Positions 1 to 8,470 are shown, counted from the first letter of the stretch. The stretch is 64,000 nt of DNA from SG-bin9 sp049323835 (GCA_049323835.1 JBMOOJ010000077.1:1-64000); one strand, 5' to 3'. Notes: generated by a model from the sequence alone, not told the origin. A program made the numbers and translations.

Positions 1-178
1 GATCGGCGATCGCGGCAATCTTGAGCGGGAGATCCTTCGGCCACTGCGGCGGCGACAGGTCGTAGCGCGTCACGCGCAGCCGATGGATCGGCTCGACGCC
101 GAATCCGTAAGCGACGGTGGATGCCCCGAAGGCGCTGAGGCCGGCGGCAAGACGCAGAAAGTGACGGCGTGAAATCAT
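1..178 (-). CDS. Metallophosphoesterase with TAT signal (N-terminal part only)
   Basis: Only the first 59 codons are inside the window and the gene runs off the left edge. The start ATG is at 178. The N-terminus MISRRHFLRLAAG fits a twin-arginine export signal (S-R-R-H-F-L-R followed by a small hydrophobic stretch). After it the chain reads PQWPKDLPLKIAAIAD, which resembles the first beta strand and first metal-binding Asp of calcineurin-like phosphoesterases of the YkuE/YaeI type. A periplasmic or membrane-attached phosphoesterase is therefore likely, but the catalytic part lies outside, so the family call rests on the first strand only. Confidence 0.6.
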   Translation of the reverse strand, partial: MISRRHFLRLAAGLSAFGASTVAYGFGVEPIHRLRVTRYDLSPPQWPKDLPLKIAAIAD

Positions 179-285
179 TGATCGTTAATCGTGATGCCTG
201 CTCTTCCTAAGCACCGATTGAAGCAGAATTGGGGTGCAGAATTGATGAAGTTTGATTAACGAAAGTCCGGGCAAAAGTGATTTGC

Positions 286-390
286 GTCATCCTGAGGTGC
301 GCGCCCTTACGCGCCTCGAAGGATGACCCGCTCCGGTCTCGGACTGTCACCCTTCGAGGGCCTTGCTGCGTTCGGCCACCTCAGGGTGAC
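286..390. repeat. Two adjacent palindromic repeats (REP-like)
   Basis: Two imperfect hairpins sit next to each other, 286-327 (GTCATCCTGAGG arm against CCTCGAAGGATGAC) and 346-390 (GTCACCCTTCGAGG arm against CACCTCAGGGTGAC). The arms are related to sequence at 20051-20160. Such CCTGAGG/CCTTCGAGG palindromes are common intergenic repeats in Bradyrhizobiaceae. They lie at the 3' end of ruvB and may act as a transcript end. Confidence 0.7.
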
Positions 391-426
391 GAACGCGATG
401 CAGACAATCGGCTCAAGCCGGACCTT

Positions 427-1473
427 CTAGTCGTCGCTGTCGCCGCCGCCAAAAAGCCCGAACTGTGAAGGATCGCGCGACGGCTCGGCGAGACCGAGAT
501 GCCGGAAGGCGTGGCTCGTTAACAATCGTCCGCGCGGCGTGCGCTGGAGATAGCCGCACTGGATCAGAAACGGCTCGATGATGTCCTCGATGGCGTCGCG
601 CGGCTCGGAGAGCGCCGCCGCCATGGTTTCGACGCCGACTGGCCCCCCGCCATAGTTCAGCGCGATCGTCGTCAGGTAACGCCGGTCCATCGCGTCGAGC
701 CCCGCGGCATCGACTTCGAGCGCGCTCAGCGCGTGATCGGCGATCTTGCGGTCGATCGATGTCGCATCCGCCGCCGAAGCGAAGTCACGCACCCGCCGCA
801 GCAGCCGTCCGGCGATGCGCGGCGTCCCGCGCGCGCGGCGGGCGATTTCGTTGGCGCCATCCGGCGACATGCCGATCTCGAGCACGCGCGCACCGCGCGT
901 CACGATCTTCTCCAGCTCATCCTCGGTGTAGAAATTGAGCCGCACCGGAATGCCGAAACGATCGCGCAGCGGATTGGTGAGAAGCCCCGCGCGCGTGGTC
1001 GCGCCGACCAGCGTGAACTTCGACAAGTCGATCTTCACCGAACGCGCCGCCGGTCCCTCGCCGATGATGAGGTCGAGCTGGAAATCCTCCATTGCCGGAT
1101 AGAGCACTTCTTCCACTGCTGGATTGAGCCGATGGATTTCGTCGATGAAGAGCACGTCGCGCTCTTCCAGATTGGTCAGCAATGCCGCGAGATCGCCGGC
1201 CTTGGCGATCACCGGACCTGACGTGGCGCGGAAGCCGACGCCGAGTTCGCGCGCGACAATCTGCGCCAGCGTGGTCTTGCCGAGGCCGGGCGGGCCGACA
1301 AACAGCACGTGGTCGAGCGCCTCGCCGCGCTTCCGTGCAGCATCGATGAAGACCTGCAGGTTCGCACGCGCCTGCGCCTGCCCGACGAACTCCGACAGCA
1401 TTTGCGGACGCAGGTTCGTGTCGCCGACATCGTCGGAGCGGCGTTCGGGCGTGACGAGGCGGGGATCGCTCAT
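427..1473 (-). CDS. ruvB: Holliday junction branch migration helicase RuvB
   Basis: The 348-residue AAA+ motor of the RuvABC resolvasome drives branch migration of Holliday junctions in recombinational repair. Walker A GPPGLGKTT is at residues 60-68 and Walker B FIDEIH near 109-114. The sensor segment GATTRAGLLTNPLRDRFG and the C-terminal winged-helix segment (TPRGRLLT) are intact. Length is normal for the family. The start overlaps the stop of the upstream membrane-protein gene by 4 bp, so it is translationally coupled in a minus-strand yebC-ruvC-lysE-ruvA-X-ruvB array. Confidence 0.97.
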   Translation of the reverse strand: MSDPRLVTPERRSDDVGDTNLRPQMLSEFVGQAQARANLQVFIDAARKRGEALDHVLFVGPPGLGKTTLAQIVARELGVGFRATSGPVIAKAGDLAALLTNLEERDVLFIDEIHRLNPAVEEVLYPAMEDFQLDLIIGEGPAARSVKIDLSKFTLVGATTRAGLLTNPLRDRFGIPVRLNFYTEDELEKIVTRGARVLEIGMSPDGANEIARRARGTPRIAGRLLRRVRDFASAADATSIDRKIADHALSALEVDAAGLDAMDRRYLTTIALNYGGGPVGVETMAAALSEPRDAIEDIIEPFLIQCGYLQRTPRGRLLTSHAFRHLGLAEPSRDPSQFGLFGGGDSDD

Positions 1474-1982
1474 GCGACGGACTTCGCACGATGGAGCGGG
1501 CGAGACAACAGCCAGGCGAGTGACGATGCCAGCGCGGCCGGCACGAAGAGAAATGCTGCGAGAGAGAGCGACTGCGAAATGCCCTTCACCGGAACCACGG
1601 TCAGCGGCGAACTTTCCGGTGGAGCAATGACCAAACCCGCCATGGCGAAGCCGAGCACGACGATCAGCGCCGCAACCCAGGCGGCCGATATGGTCCCTCT
1701 TTCAAACCCGAATGCGAGGATCGCGAAGACAATTCCCGTACAGAGCGATGGGAGGAACGAGGCCGTTGCCAGGAAAAACACAAACAGCATGAACGAGATC
1801 ACCATCCAGTTGCGGCTGATCGTCAGGCCGGTCAGGGCCGTGAACAATTCGAGCAACGGCGCGCCGAGCGCGGCAACGGCGGCAGCACTCGCAAGCGCAA
1901 TCGCAACCGGACCCGTGATCGCAAAGACGGCGACTGTTCCCAGTGCGCGCAAGGCCGACCAGAGCGGCGACAAAGCACTCAC
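1470..1982 (-). CDS. Small multi-spanning membrane protein between ruvA and ruvB
   Basis: A 170-residue hydrophobic protein with four or five likely membrane segments (about residues 15-40, 58-80, 82-115 and 138-158). No enzymatic motif is recognised. It overlaps the ruvA stop by 4 bp and the ruvB start by 4 bp, so all three are almost certainly one translation-coupled unit. Conserved hypothetical genes are found in this position in related genomes as far as I recall, but a role in recombination is not known and may simply be absent. It has no obvious signal peptide separate from the first membrane segment. Confidence 0.8.
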   Translation of the reverse strand: MSALSPLWSALRALGTVAVFAITGPVAIALASAAAVAALGAPLLELFTALTGLTISRNWMVISFMLFVFFLATASFLPSLCTGIVFAILAFGFERGTISAAWVAALIVVLGFAMAGLVIAPPESSPLTVVPVKGISQSLSLAAFLFVPAALASSLAWLLSRPLHRAKSVA

Positions 1983-2596
1983 TTCGCCAGCTCCTTCAGG
2001 CCGAGCTTGATGAGCTGCGCGGTTTCGGCTTTCTCGCCTGCACTCTGCGAAGCCGCCGCGACGGCTGCTGCGGCCTGCGGCTGGCCATAACCGAGGTTGA
2101 CCAGCGCCGAGATCGCGTCGGTGACGGGCCGCGGCGCGCGGCTCTCGTCGATCGCGCCGGAGAGCTGCACCACCGCCGGATCAACGCTGGCGAACGCCGG
2201 CACCTTGTCCTTCAACTCGGTGACGATGCGCTCGGCCACTTTCGGGCCGACGCCCGGCGTGCGCGCGACCGACGCCTTGTCACGCAACGCGATGGCGTTG
2301 GCGAGATCGGATGGCGTCAACGTGCTCAGCACCGCGAGCGCGACCTTGGCGCCGACGCCCTGCACGGTCTGCAGCAGCCGGAACCACTCGCGCTCCATAT
2401 CGGTGCGGAAACCGAACAGCTTGATCTGATCCTCGCGGACATATGTTTCGATGGATAACGTCGCGCCCTCGCCCGGCGTCGGCAGGGCCTGCAACGTGCG
2501 CGCCGAACAATGCACCTGATAACCGACGCCTTGCACGTCGAGGATCACATAATCCTCGCCGTAGGAGTCGATGAGGCCCTTGAGTTTGCCGATCAA
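1979..2596 (-). CDS. ruvA: Holliday junction DNA helicase subunit RuvA
   Basis: A 205-residue junction-recognition subunit that forms a tetramer on the Holliday junction and loads RuvB. The N-terminal OB domain begins MIGKLKGLIDSYGEDYVIL. The two helix-hairpin-helix motifs are visible as LLQTVQGVGAKVALAVL and RTPGVGPKVAERIV. The C-terminal RuvB-binding domain follows a flexible linker (A/V/I-rich, about 140-160). It starts 9 bp after the LysE-type gene and overlaps the following membrane-protein gene by 4 bp. Confidence 0.97.
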   Translation of the reverse strand: MIGKLKGLIDSYGEDYVILDVQGVGYQVHCSARTLQALPTPGEGATLSIETYVREDQIKLFGFRTDMEREWFRLLQTVQGVGAKVALAVLSTLTPSDLANAIALRDKASVARTPGVGPKVAERIVTELKDKVPAFASVDPAVVQLSGAIDESRAPRPVTDAISALVNLGYGQPQAAAAVAAASQSAGEKAETAQLIKLGLKELAK

Positions 2597-2605
2597 GGCG
2601 CGCGC

Positions 2606-3226
2606 CTATCGCGTGGCGACGGCGGCCGCCGCGCTCGCCATCAGCGCGCCGCCGGTGCGGTTGAGCATCTTCAACGCCCGCGCACTCCTGAACAAGGCTC
2701 GCGCCCGCGCCGCCGCCAGCGCGTAACCGCCGAGCACGACGATCAGCGCAATCACGATGACGCCCGCGAGTTCGGCGTAGCTGACGAAGTCGATGCGGCG
2801 CACGTCGATCAGGGTCGGCGTCAGCGCCACATAAAAAGCAATCGTCTTCGGATTACCGAGCGTCAGCAGCAGCCCGCCGAGGAACGAGCGCAGCGAGCGC
2901 GCCTCGCTGCGGACAGTGACCGCCGCAACGTCGATCTGTTCCGCCGGTGCGGTCCACATCTTCCAGGCGAGGAAGAGAAGATACACCGCGCCGAGATACT
3001 TGATGACGGTGAAGACGATCTCGAAGCTGTGCGCCACCAGCGAGAGGCCGAGCACGGCGATGGCGAGCCACGTCAGGTCGCCGAGGATGATACCGCCGAT
3101 GAAGGCCGGCACGCCGGCGAGCCCGCGCCCGATCACGCGCGCCACCAGCGCTGCGATCGCCGGTCCCGGCGAGGCGGCGGCGATGAAGACGGCGGTTCCG
3201 AAAACGAGCAGTCCGGTGAGGTCCAT
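2606..3226 (-). CDS. LysE/RhtB-family amino acid exporter
   Basis: A 206-residue inner-membrane protein with the N-terminal pattern of the LysE/RhtB superfamily, AASPGPAIAALVARVIGRG, followed by GGIILGDLTWLAIAVLGL and the GNPKTIAFYVAL segment typical of the family. About six membrane segments are expected. These transporters export amino acids or derivatives by proton antiport; the substrate cannot be read from sequence. It lies between ruvC and ruvA on the same strand, which splits the usual ruvCAB order. The 78 bp between ruvC and this gene could hold a separate promoter. Confidence 0.9.
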   Translation of the reverse strand: MDLTGLLVFGTAVFIAAASPGPAIAALVARVIGRGLAGVPAFIGGIILGDLTWLAIAVLGLSLVAHSFEIVFTVIKYLGAVYLLFLAWKMWTAPAEQIDVAAVTVRSEARSLRSFLGGLLLTLGNPKTIAFYVALTPTLIDVRRIDFVSYAELAGVIVIALIVVLGGYALAAARARALFRSARALKMLNRTGGALMASAAAAVATR

Positions 3227-3304
3227 GGCGGCAGTCCTGTGGTCCGGTATTTTCGCATCAAACGCGCCGCTTCGCCATGGGCTGATCGTGACAGCCGCCG
3301 GAAT

Positions 3305-3817
3305 TTAGACCGCCATCTTCGCCTTCAAAATGGCGCTCTGGCGATGATGCGCGTGGGTAATGGCGATCGCCAGCGCATCCGCCGCGTCGGCCGATTGCGG
3401 ATCGGCCTTCGGCAGCAGGATGCCTAGCATGACTCTGATCTGATTCTTGTCAGCATGCCCCGCACCGACGACCGTCTTCTTCACGAGGTTCGGCGCATAT
3501 TCGGCAACCGGAATACCGAGCGCCGCCGGCGCGAGCATGGCCACGCCCCGCGCCTGTCCGAGCTTCAGGGTCGAGGCGCCGTCCTTGTTGACGAAGGTCT
3601 GCTCGATCGCCGCCTCCGCCGGGCCGAAGTCGCCGAGCACGCGCGCGAGGCCGGTATGGATGGCGAGCAGCCGTTCGGAGAGCGGCAGCTTGTCCCGCGA
3701 TTCGACCGAGCCGCAACCGACAAAGATCAGGCGATTGCCGTCCACATCGATCACGCCCCAGCCGGTGCGGCGCAGGCCGGGATCGATGCCGATAATGCGA
3801 ATCGGGGCGCGGTGCAT
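3305..3817 (-). CDS. ruvC: Crossover junction endodeoxyribonuclease RuvC
   Basis: The 170-residue Holliday junction resolvase makes symmetrical cuts in junction DNA held by RuvAB. The RNase H-like core starts IIGIDPGLRRTGWGVI with the first catalytic Asp at residue 12. The second acidic position is in AIEQTFVNKD and the C-terminal acidic cluster is in SADAADALAIAITHAHH. Length and order of motifs are canonical. It sits 139 bp downstream of yebC with a palindromic repeat between them. Confidence 0.96.
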   Translation of the reverse strand: MHRAPIRIIGIDPGLRRTGWGVIDVDGNRLIFVGCGSVESRDKLPLSERLLAIHTGLARVLGDFGPAEAAIEQTFVNKDGASTLKLGQARGVAMLAPAALGIPVAEYAPNLVKKTVVGAGHADKNQIRVMLGILLPKADPQSADAADALAIAITHAHHRQSAILKAKMAV

Positions 3818-3926
3818 GGCGAAACGATAGCCACGAAAGACGCCAAAGTCTCTTGTCCCGGACGCGACGCAGCGTGCAACGCTGCTTCGCAGAGCCGGGA
3901 TCGTTCCAGACTCAGTGGTCGGTACG

Positions 3927-3947
3927 GCCCCGGATCAAGTCCGGGGC
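3927..3947. repeat. Short palindrome between yebC and ruvC
   Basis: A perfect 8-bp stem (GCCCCGGA / TCCGGGGC) closes a 5-nt loop immediately downstream of the yebC stop. CCCGGATCAAGTCCGGG-type palindromes are frequent in Bradyrhizobiaceae intergenic DNA. There is no run of T after it on the minus strand, so termination is only possible, not shown. Confidence 0.55.
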
Positions 3948-3956
3948 AAAGAGCGC

Positions 3957-4703
3957 CTACGCCCCCATCTTCGCCATCAGCGCGTCGGAGACCTCGAAGT
4001 TGGCGTAGACGTTCTGGACGTCGTCGTGATCGTTGAGATTGTCGAGCAGCTTGAGCAGCTTCTCGCCGGTCTCGTCGTCCACCGCGATGGTGTTCTGCGG
4101 CTTCCAGGTCAGGGCGGATTTGCGCGCCTCGCCGAATTTCGCTTCCAGCGCCTTCGCCACCTCGATGAAGGAATCGGGCGCGGCGGAAATCTCGTGGCCG
4201 TTTTCGCCGGACACCACGTCGTCGGCGCCCGCCTCGATCGCGGCTTCCAGCATGTCGTCGGCGGACGCGACCTTGGCGTCGTATTCGATCAGGCCGATGC
4301 GGTCGAACATGAAGGCGACCGAGCCGGTTTCGCCGAGGTTCCCGCCGGACTTGGTGAAGAACGAGCGGATATCGGAGGCTGCGCGGTTGCGGTTGTCGGT
4401 CAGCGCCTCGACGATGACGGCAACGCCACCCGGGCCATACCCTTCGTAGCGGATTTCGTCGTAGCTCTCGGTATCGCCGCCGACCGCCTTCTTGATGGCC
4501 CGCTCGATGTTGTCGCGCGGCATGTTTTCGCCGCGCGCGGCGATCACCGCTGCCCGCAGACGGGGGTTCATGGCCGGGTCCGGCGTTCCGAGCTTGGCGG
4601 CAACGGTGATTTCCCGCGCCAGCTTCGAGAACAGCTTGGACTTCATGGCGTCCTGCCGCCCCTTGCGGTGCATGATGTTCTTGAATTGGGAATGGCCGGC
4701 CAT
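3957..4703 (-). CDS. yebC: YebC/PmpR-family DNA-binding or translation factor
   Basis: A 248-residue member of the YebC/TACO1 family, with the hallmark start MAGHSQFKNIMHRKGRQD and the conserved segments ARGENMPRDNIERAIKKA and YEGYGPGGVAVIVEALTDNRNR. The family has been described both as transcriptional regulators and, more recently, as factors that help ribosomes through difficult peptide motifs. Linkage to ruvC is widespread in bacteria. An 8-bp-stem palindrome at about 4735-4754 lies just upstream, between this gene and the divergent chemoreceptor gene. Confidence 0.95.
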   Translation of the reverse strand: MAGHSQFKNIMHRKGRQDAMKSKLFSKLAREITVAAKLGTPDPAMNPRLRAAVIAARGENMPRDNIERAIKKAVGGDTESYDEIRYEGYGPGGVAVIVEALTDNRNRAASDIRSFFTKSGGNLGETGSVAFMFDRIGLIEYDAKVASADDMLEAAIEAGADDVVSGENGHEISAAPDSFIEVAKALEAKFGEARKSALTWKPQNTIAVDDETGEKLLKLLDNLNDHDDVQNVYANFEVSDALMAKMGA

Positions 4704-4900
4704 GGCAGCGCTCTTGGATTTTCGGTTTTGAGGGAACCCCGCGGCGCGGGGTTATAGGCCCGGACCCCGCCGAAATCAAAGTCTTGGTCGGATTCGACGA
4801 AGGTTTAGCCCATTTTCCGACAGGGTTAACCGTCGGTTTACGCGGTAATGGGAGACTTCCTCCATACGGAATTCCCACTCGCACCGCCCGGACCGCTCCC

Positions 4901-6649
4901 ATGGCATTCGCCCTGTTCCGCCGCCCTGCGCCTGAGAAAGCACCAGACAGCCAGCCCGCTGCAGCGAATCCGGCAGTCGCCGCGCTGTCAGCCCAGCCCA
5001 CCGACGATGCGTCCAAGGCCATTCTCGACCTGCTCCAGCTCGAACTGGGCACGATGATCCGCCAGCTCGAGCGCGCGGCCGATTCGGTCGTCGCCGGAGC
5101 ACAATCCGCAGCCGAAACGCTTGCGACGATCCGCACACGCACCGAGAGCCTGACCGGGCGCTCGAGCGAGGCGCAGTCGACCGCCGCAACCTTCTCGCAG
5201 GCCGCCGACAAGTTCACCCAGTCGGCCGAAGGCATCGGCTCGCAGGTGCGCGACGCCTCCAAACTCGCCGACGACGCGAGCGCCGCCGCGCGCGAAGCCA
5301 GCGCCAACGTCGACCGCCTGCGCGATTCCTCCGCAGCGATCGGCAACGTAGTCAACCTGATCGCGACCATCGCAAAGCAGACGACGCTCCTCGCCCTCAA
5401 CTCGACCATTGAGGCCGCCCGCGCCGGCGAAGCCGGCAAGGGCTTCGCCGTGGTCGCGTCCGAAGTGAAGGCGCTGGCAGTGCAGACCCAGAACGCCACC
5501 GAGGAAATCCGCAGGAAGATCGACGCGCTTCAGCAGGATGCCGCAAGCTCCATCGATGCCGTGCATCGCATCTCGAAGGCGATCGACGCGATCCGCCCCG
5601 TATTCGAAACCGTCAACGGCGCGGTCGCCGAGCAAGGCGCGACCACCGGCGAAATGGCGAGCAACGCCGCCGCGGCTTCCAGCTTCATCACCTCCGTCGG
5701 CGACGGTGCGAACGAAATCGACAGCGCGACGCGGGAAGCGGAGGCGCACGGCGCATCGGTCGCAGAAGCTGGTCAGGCCGTCACCACCTTCGCCGGCAAA
5801 CTGAAGGCCCGCTGCGCCGTGCTGCTACGGCAGGACCCGAACGCCGCCGTGGCGCGCCTGCCCTGCAAGCTCGCAATCGAACTGAAGCCGCCGCACAAGC
5901 CCGCGATCACGGGCGACGTCTTCGAAATTTCGCCGCAGGGCATCCTGATCGTCGCCCCCGGGGTCGGTTCGCTGGCGCCGAAGCAGACCATCGACGCTAC
6001 TCTTGCCGACATCGGCGACTGCCGCATCTCCATCGTCGGCCACAACGCCGTCGGCACCGAAGCGGCGTTCGCGTCGCCAGACAAGGCCCTCGCCAACCGC
6101 ATCGAAGACAAGGTGTGGTCCATCCAGGACTCCAACACCGAAGACGTGATGCAGGCGATGGAAGCCGGCGAGGCGCTCAACAGGATCTTCAACGACGCCG
6201 TCGCACGCGGCGACATCACGATCGACGATCTGTTCGACGAGACCTATGTCGAGATCGAAGGCACCAATCCGGTGCAGTACCGCACGAAATTCCTCGATTG
6301 GGCCGATCGCGCGTTGCCGGCGCTTCAGGAAGCGTTCGCAGCCAAGAACACGCGCGTCGCATTCGCATCCTGCATCGACCGCAACGGCTACCTGCCGGTG
6401 CATAACAAAATGTACTCGCACCCGCAGCGCCCCGGCGATGTCGCCTGGAACACGGCCAACTCGCGCAACCGGCGAATCTTCAACGACGCAGCCGGACTGG
6501 CGGCGGGCCGCAACACCCGCGCCTACCTCGTCCAGACCTATGCCCGCGACATGGGCAACGGGCAGAAGGTCATGATGCGCGAGATCGACGTGCCGATCTC
6601 GGTCGGCGGCCGTCACTGGGGCGGCCTCCGCACGGCGTACAGGCTTTAG
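4901..6649 (+). CDS. Soluble methyl-accepting chemotaxis protein with PilZ-like and C-terminal sensory module
   Basis: A 582-residue chemoreceptor with no transmembrane segment, so it acts in the cytoplasm. The first third is coiled coil. The kinase-control tip is clear (TTLLALNSTIEAARAGEAGK, about residues 162-181, then VASEVKALAVQTQNATEEI). Around 315-390 there is a beta-rich stretch (CKLAIELKPPHKPAI, then VFEISPQGILIVAP) that looks like a degenerate PilZ or flavodoxin-size insert. The C-terminal 150 residues contain DRNGYLPVHNKMYSHPQRPG and end GRHWGGLRTAYRL, a module I know from other rhizobial receptors without a ligand. ATG at 4901 was chosen because the upstream in-frame codons have no receptor-like sequence. 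Confidence 0.85.
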   Translation: MAFALFRRPAPEKAPDSQPAAANPAVAALSAQPTDDASKAILDLLQLELGTMIRQLERAADSVVAGAQSAAETLATIRTRTESLTGRSSEAQSTAATFSQAADKFTQSAEGIGSQVRDASKLADDASAAAREASANVDRLRDSSAAIGNVVNLIATIAKQTTLLALNSTIEAARAGEAGKGFAVVASEVKALAVQTQNATEEIRRKIDALQQDAASSIDAVHRISKAIDAIRPVFETVNGAVAEQGATTGEMASNAAAASSFITSVGDGANEIDSATREAEAHGASVAEAGQAVTTFAGKLKARCAVLLRQDPNAAVARLPCKLAIELKPPHKPAITGDVFEISPQGILIVAPGVGSLAPKQTIDATLADIGDCRISIVGHNAVGTEAAFASPDKALANRIEDKVWSIQDSNTEDVMQAMEAGEALNRIFNDAVARGDITIDDLFDETYVEIEGTNPVQYRTKFLDWADRALPALQEAFAAKNTRVAFASCIDRNGYLPVHNKMYSHPQRPGDVAWNTANSRNRRIFNDAAGLAAGRNTRAYLVQTYARDMGNGQKVMMREIDVPISVGGRHWGGLRTAYRL

Positions 6650-6669
6650 CTATCAGCAAAAAAACATCA

Positions 6670-6696
6670 TCCCGGCCAGCGAAGCGCGAGCCGGGA
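6670..6696. repeat. Palindromic repeat downstream of chemoreceptor gene
   Basis: The hairpin arms TCCCGGC and GCCGGGA enclose a GC-rich 13-nt loop (CAGCGAAGCGCGA). It lies between two convergent genes and may mark their transcript ends. It is of the same general class as the other GC-rich intergenic palindromes in this window. Confidence 0.55.
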
Positions 6697-6763
6697 CCCA
6701 TACACTGTAAACCGTCGATAGGGCACGGCGTATGGATCGCTGCTATACGCAGAGACGACAATC

Positions 6764-7582
6764 TCACCAGAACCCCGGCCGTGCCTCGCTCAAGCCGGGC
6801 CCGACGCGCACCGGCGCAATGCGCGCCGCCAGTCCCGTCGCGTCATCGGTTTCAACCGCAACGCCCGCAAGCGTGGCGACGCCGTCCGCTGCTTCGAACC
6901 GCCCCTGCGGATAGCCGCGCAGGAAGCGGCCGAGCGGCTCGGTACGATCCATGCCGATGATCGATTCGTAATCGCCGGTCATGCCGGCGTCGGTCATATA
7001 GGCCGTGCCGTTCGGCAGGATGCGATGATCCGAGGTCGGAACGTGCGTATGCGTGCCGACGACGAGCGAAGCACGGCCGTCACAGTAGTAGCCGATCGCC
7101 TGTTTCTCGCTCGATGCCTCGCCGTGGAAATCGACGAGCACCGCATCGCAGGCCTCCCGCAACGGGCAGGCGCTCAACTCCTTCTCGAGCGAGGCAAACG
7201 GGTCGTCGAACGGCTGCATGAAGACGCGACCGATCGAATTGATCACCAGCGCGCGCTTACCGGTCTTGGTATCAATCAGCGCGGCGCCGCGGCCGGGCGT
7301 GCCCTTCGGGAAATTCGCCGGACGGATCAGGCGCGGCGCGCGCTCGATGAACACCAGCGCTTCCTTCTGGTCCCACGAATGATTGCCGAGTGTGATCGCG
7401 TCGGCGCCGGCTTCCAGCAGTTCGTGATAGATCGCCTCGGTGATGCCGAAGCCGCCGGCGGAGTTTTCGCCGTTGATCACGACGAGATCGAGCGACCAGT
7501 CGCGGATCATGCCCGGCAAATAGTCATTCACGGCCGCGCGGCCGGTGCGTCCCACGACATCGCCGATGAACAGAATGCGCAA
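6764..7582 (-). CDS. ymdB: YmdB-type metallophosphoesterase (2',3'-cyclic nucleotide phosphodiesterase family)
   Basis: A 272-residue cytosolic calcineurin-like phosphoesterase of the TIGR00282/YmdB family. Metal-binding motifs are in order: FIGDVVGRTGR, INGENSAGGFG, LGNHSWDQKE, VDFHGEASSEK and GTHTHVPTSD. In Bacillus YmdB hydrolyses 2',3'-cyclic nucleotides and affects development. I chose the TTG at 7582 because GGAG lies 8 nt upstream and family members begin at MRILFIGD. A GTG at 7612 would add ten residues and overlap the preceding gene. It is the last gene of the DUF4164-zapA-6S-fau unit. Confidence 0.88.
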   Translation of the reverse strand: MRILFIGDVVGRTGRAAVNDYLPGMIRDWSLDLVVINGENSAGGFGITEAIYHELLEAGADAITLGNHSWDQKEALVFIERAPRLIRPANFPKGTPGRGAALIDTKTGKRALVINSIGRVFMQPFDDPFASLEKELSACPLREACDAVLVDFHGEASSEKQAIGYYCDGRASLVVGTHTHVPTSDHRILPNGTAYMTDAGMTGDYESIIGMDRTEPLGRFLRGYPQGRFEAADGVATLAGVAVETDDATGLAARIAPVRVGPGLSEARPGFW

Positions 7583-7583
7583 G

Positions 7584-8174
7584 TTATAAACTCCGGCAAT
7601 CGATGAGCTCACGCTCGGTTAGCACGAGATCGAGCCTCACGTCATGCGCCGCGGCCGGGACAACGGGAATCTCCTGAACAGCCAGCGCAACGCCAATGGC
7701 GATGATATGCTTGGACTTGCGCAACTGCTCGAGCGTGCGGTCGTACTGCCCTGCGCCGTAACCGATGCGATGGCCTTGCCGGTCGAAGGCGGCCAGCGGC
7801 ACGATGACGATATCGGGCTCGATCTCTTCGGCCTCAGCGGACGGTTGCAGGATGCCGAGCGGTCCGCGCACAAGCTGCGTGTCCGGCGTCCATGCGCGAA
7901 ACACCAGCGGCCGGTCGAGACCGGCAATCACCGGCAGCGCCAGCGACAGGCCATGCGCAGCGATCTGCTTCATCAGCGGTGTCGGATCGACCTCGCTCTT
8001 GATCGGCGAATAGCCGGACACGATCGCGCCCCGCGGCAACTCGATCGGAAGCTCGTGCGCGGCGAGAATCGCTGCGGCCGCGTCGCGCTGCTCGCGCGGC
8101 ACACCATCTCGCCGCGCGAGCGCAGCGGTGCGCAGTTGTGTTTTTACAGATTGATTGGAGTCGTTCCGCGTCAT
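7584..8174 (-). CDS. 5-formyltetrahydrofolate cyclo-ligase
   Basis: A 196-residue enzyme that converts 5-formyl-THF to 5,10-methenyl-THF with ATP. Recognisable segments are the basic N-terminus (LRTAALARRDG), the substrate region SGYSPIKSEVDPTPLM and the ATP-binding signature GYGAGQYDRTLEQLR. ATG at 8174 gives the usual family length; further upstream the frame runs through a repeat and the 6S RNA. Placement directly downstream of 6S RNA and zapA is the conserved proteobacterial order (ssrS-ygfA), in which ssrS and ygfA are often cotranscribed. Confidence 0.93.
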   Translation of the reverse strand: MTRNDSNQSVKTQLRTAALARRDGVPREQRDAAAAILAAHELPIELPRGAIVSGYSPIKSEVDPTPLMKQIAAHGLSLALPVIAGLDRPLVFRAWTPDTQLVRGPLGILQPSAEAEEIEPDIVIVPLAAFDRQGHRIGYGAGQYDRTLEQLRKSKHIIAIGVALAVQEIPVVPAAAHDVRLDLVLTERELIDCRSL

Positions 8175-8318
8175 GGCCGGGCTTGTCCCGGCCATCCACG
8201 TCTTGCTTGACGACTGCGACTGTTCGCGAACTTCAAGGCAACCACTCGTGGAGTCCTTCACCGATCGGTGAAAGCAACGATAAGGGCGTGGATGGCCGGG
8301 ACAAGCCCGGCCATGACG
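8172..8318. repeat. REPIN-like pair of inverted GC palindromes
   Basis: Two copies of the palindrome CATGGCCGGGCTTGTCCCGG... face each other at 8172-8205 and 8286-8318, each carrying the same tail (CCACGTC / GCGTGG). The spacer is about 80 bp. The same pair recurs at 14556-14644 and in altered form at 20341-20412. The first copy overlaps the 5-formyl-THF cyclo-ligase start codon region, so it lies in the leader between 6S RNA and that gene. Confidence 0.8.
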
Positions 8319-8327
8319 ACGAGAAAG

Positions 8328-8470
8328 TGCGAAGCCGTAGACGCCGTTGAAGCGCTCGATCCCGGAGTTCCCTACGAAAGTAGGTGGGCACCATATGTCC
8401 GGGTCCACGGACCCGGCCAGGGACAGTTCCCTAAAGGATCGATAAGGCCCCGGGGATATATGGCTTCTGA
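8328..8470 (-). ncRNA. ssrS: Probable 6S RNA (SsrS), RNA polymerase regulator
   Basis: The minus strand between zapA and 5-formyl-THF cyclo-ligase folds into a long rod, as expected for 6S RNA, which mimics an open promoter and sequesters housekeeping RNA polymerase. The ends pair (GAAGCC near 8467 with GGCTTC near 8331). The next helix is TCGATCC with GGATCGA, and the body contains the hairpins GGGTC-CGTG-GACCC and CCTAC-TTTC-GTAGG. Synteny zapA-ssrS-ygfA is the main support. Exact ends are uncertain by about 10 nt and no covariance search was possible. Confidence 0.75.

Noticed and set aside
3751..5499. A 582-codon open frame on the minus strand
   Set aside because: It runs through yebC in another frame and through the chemoreceptor in antisense; neither part looks like a protein family.
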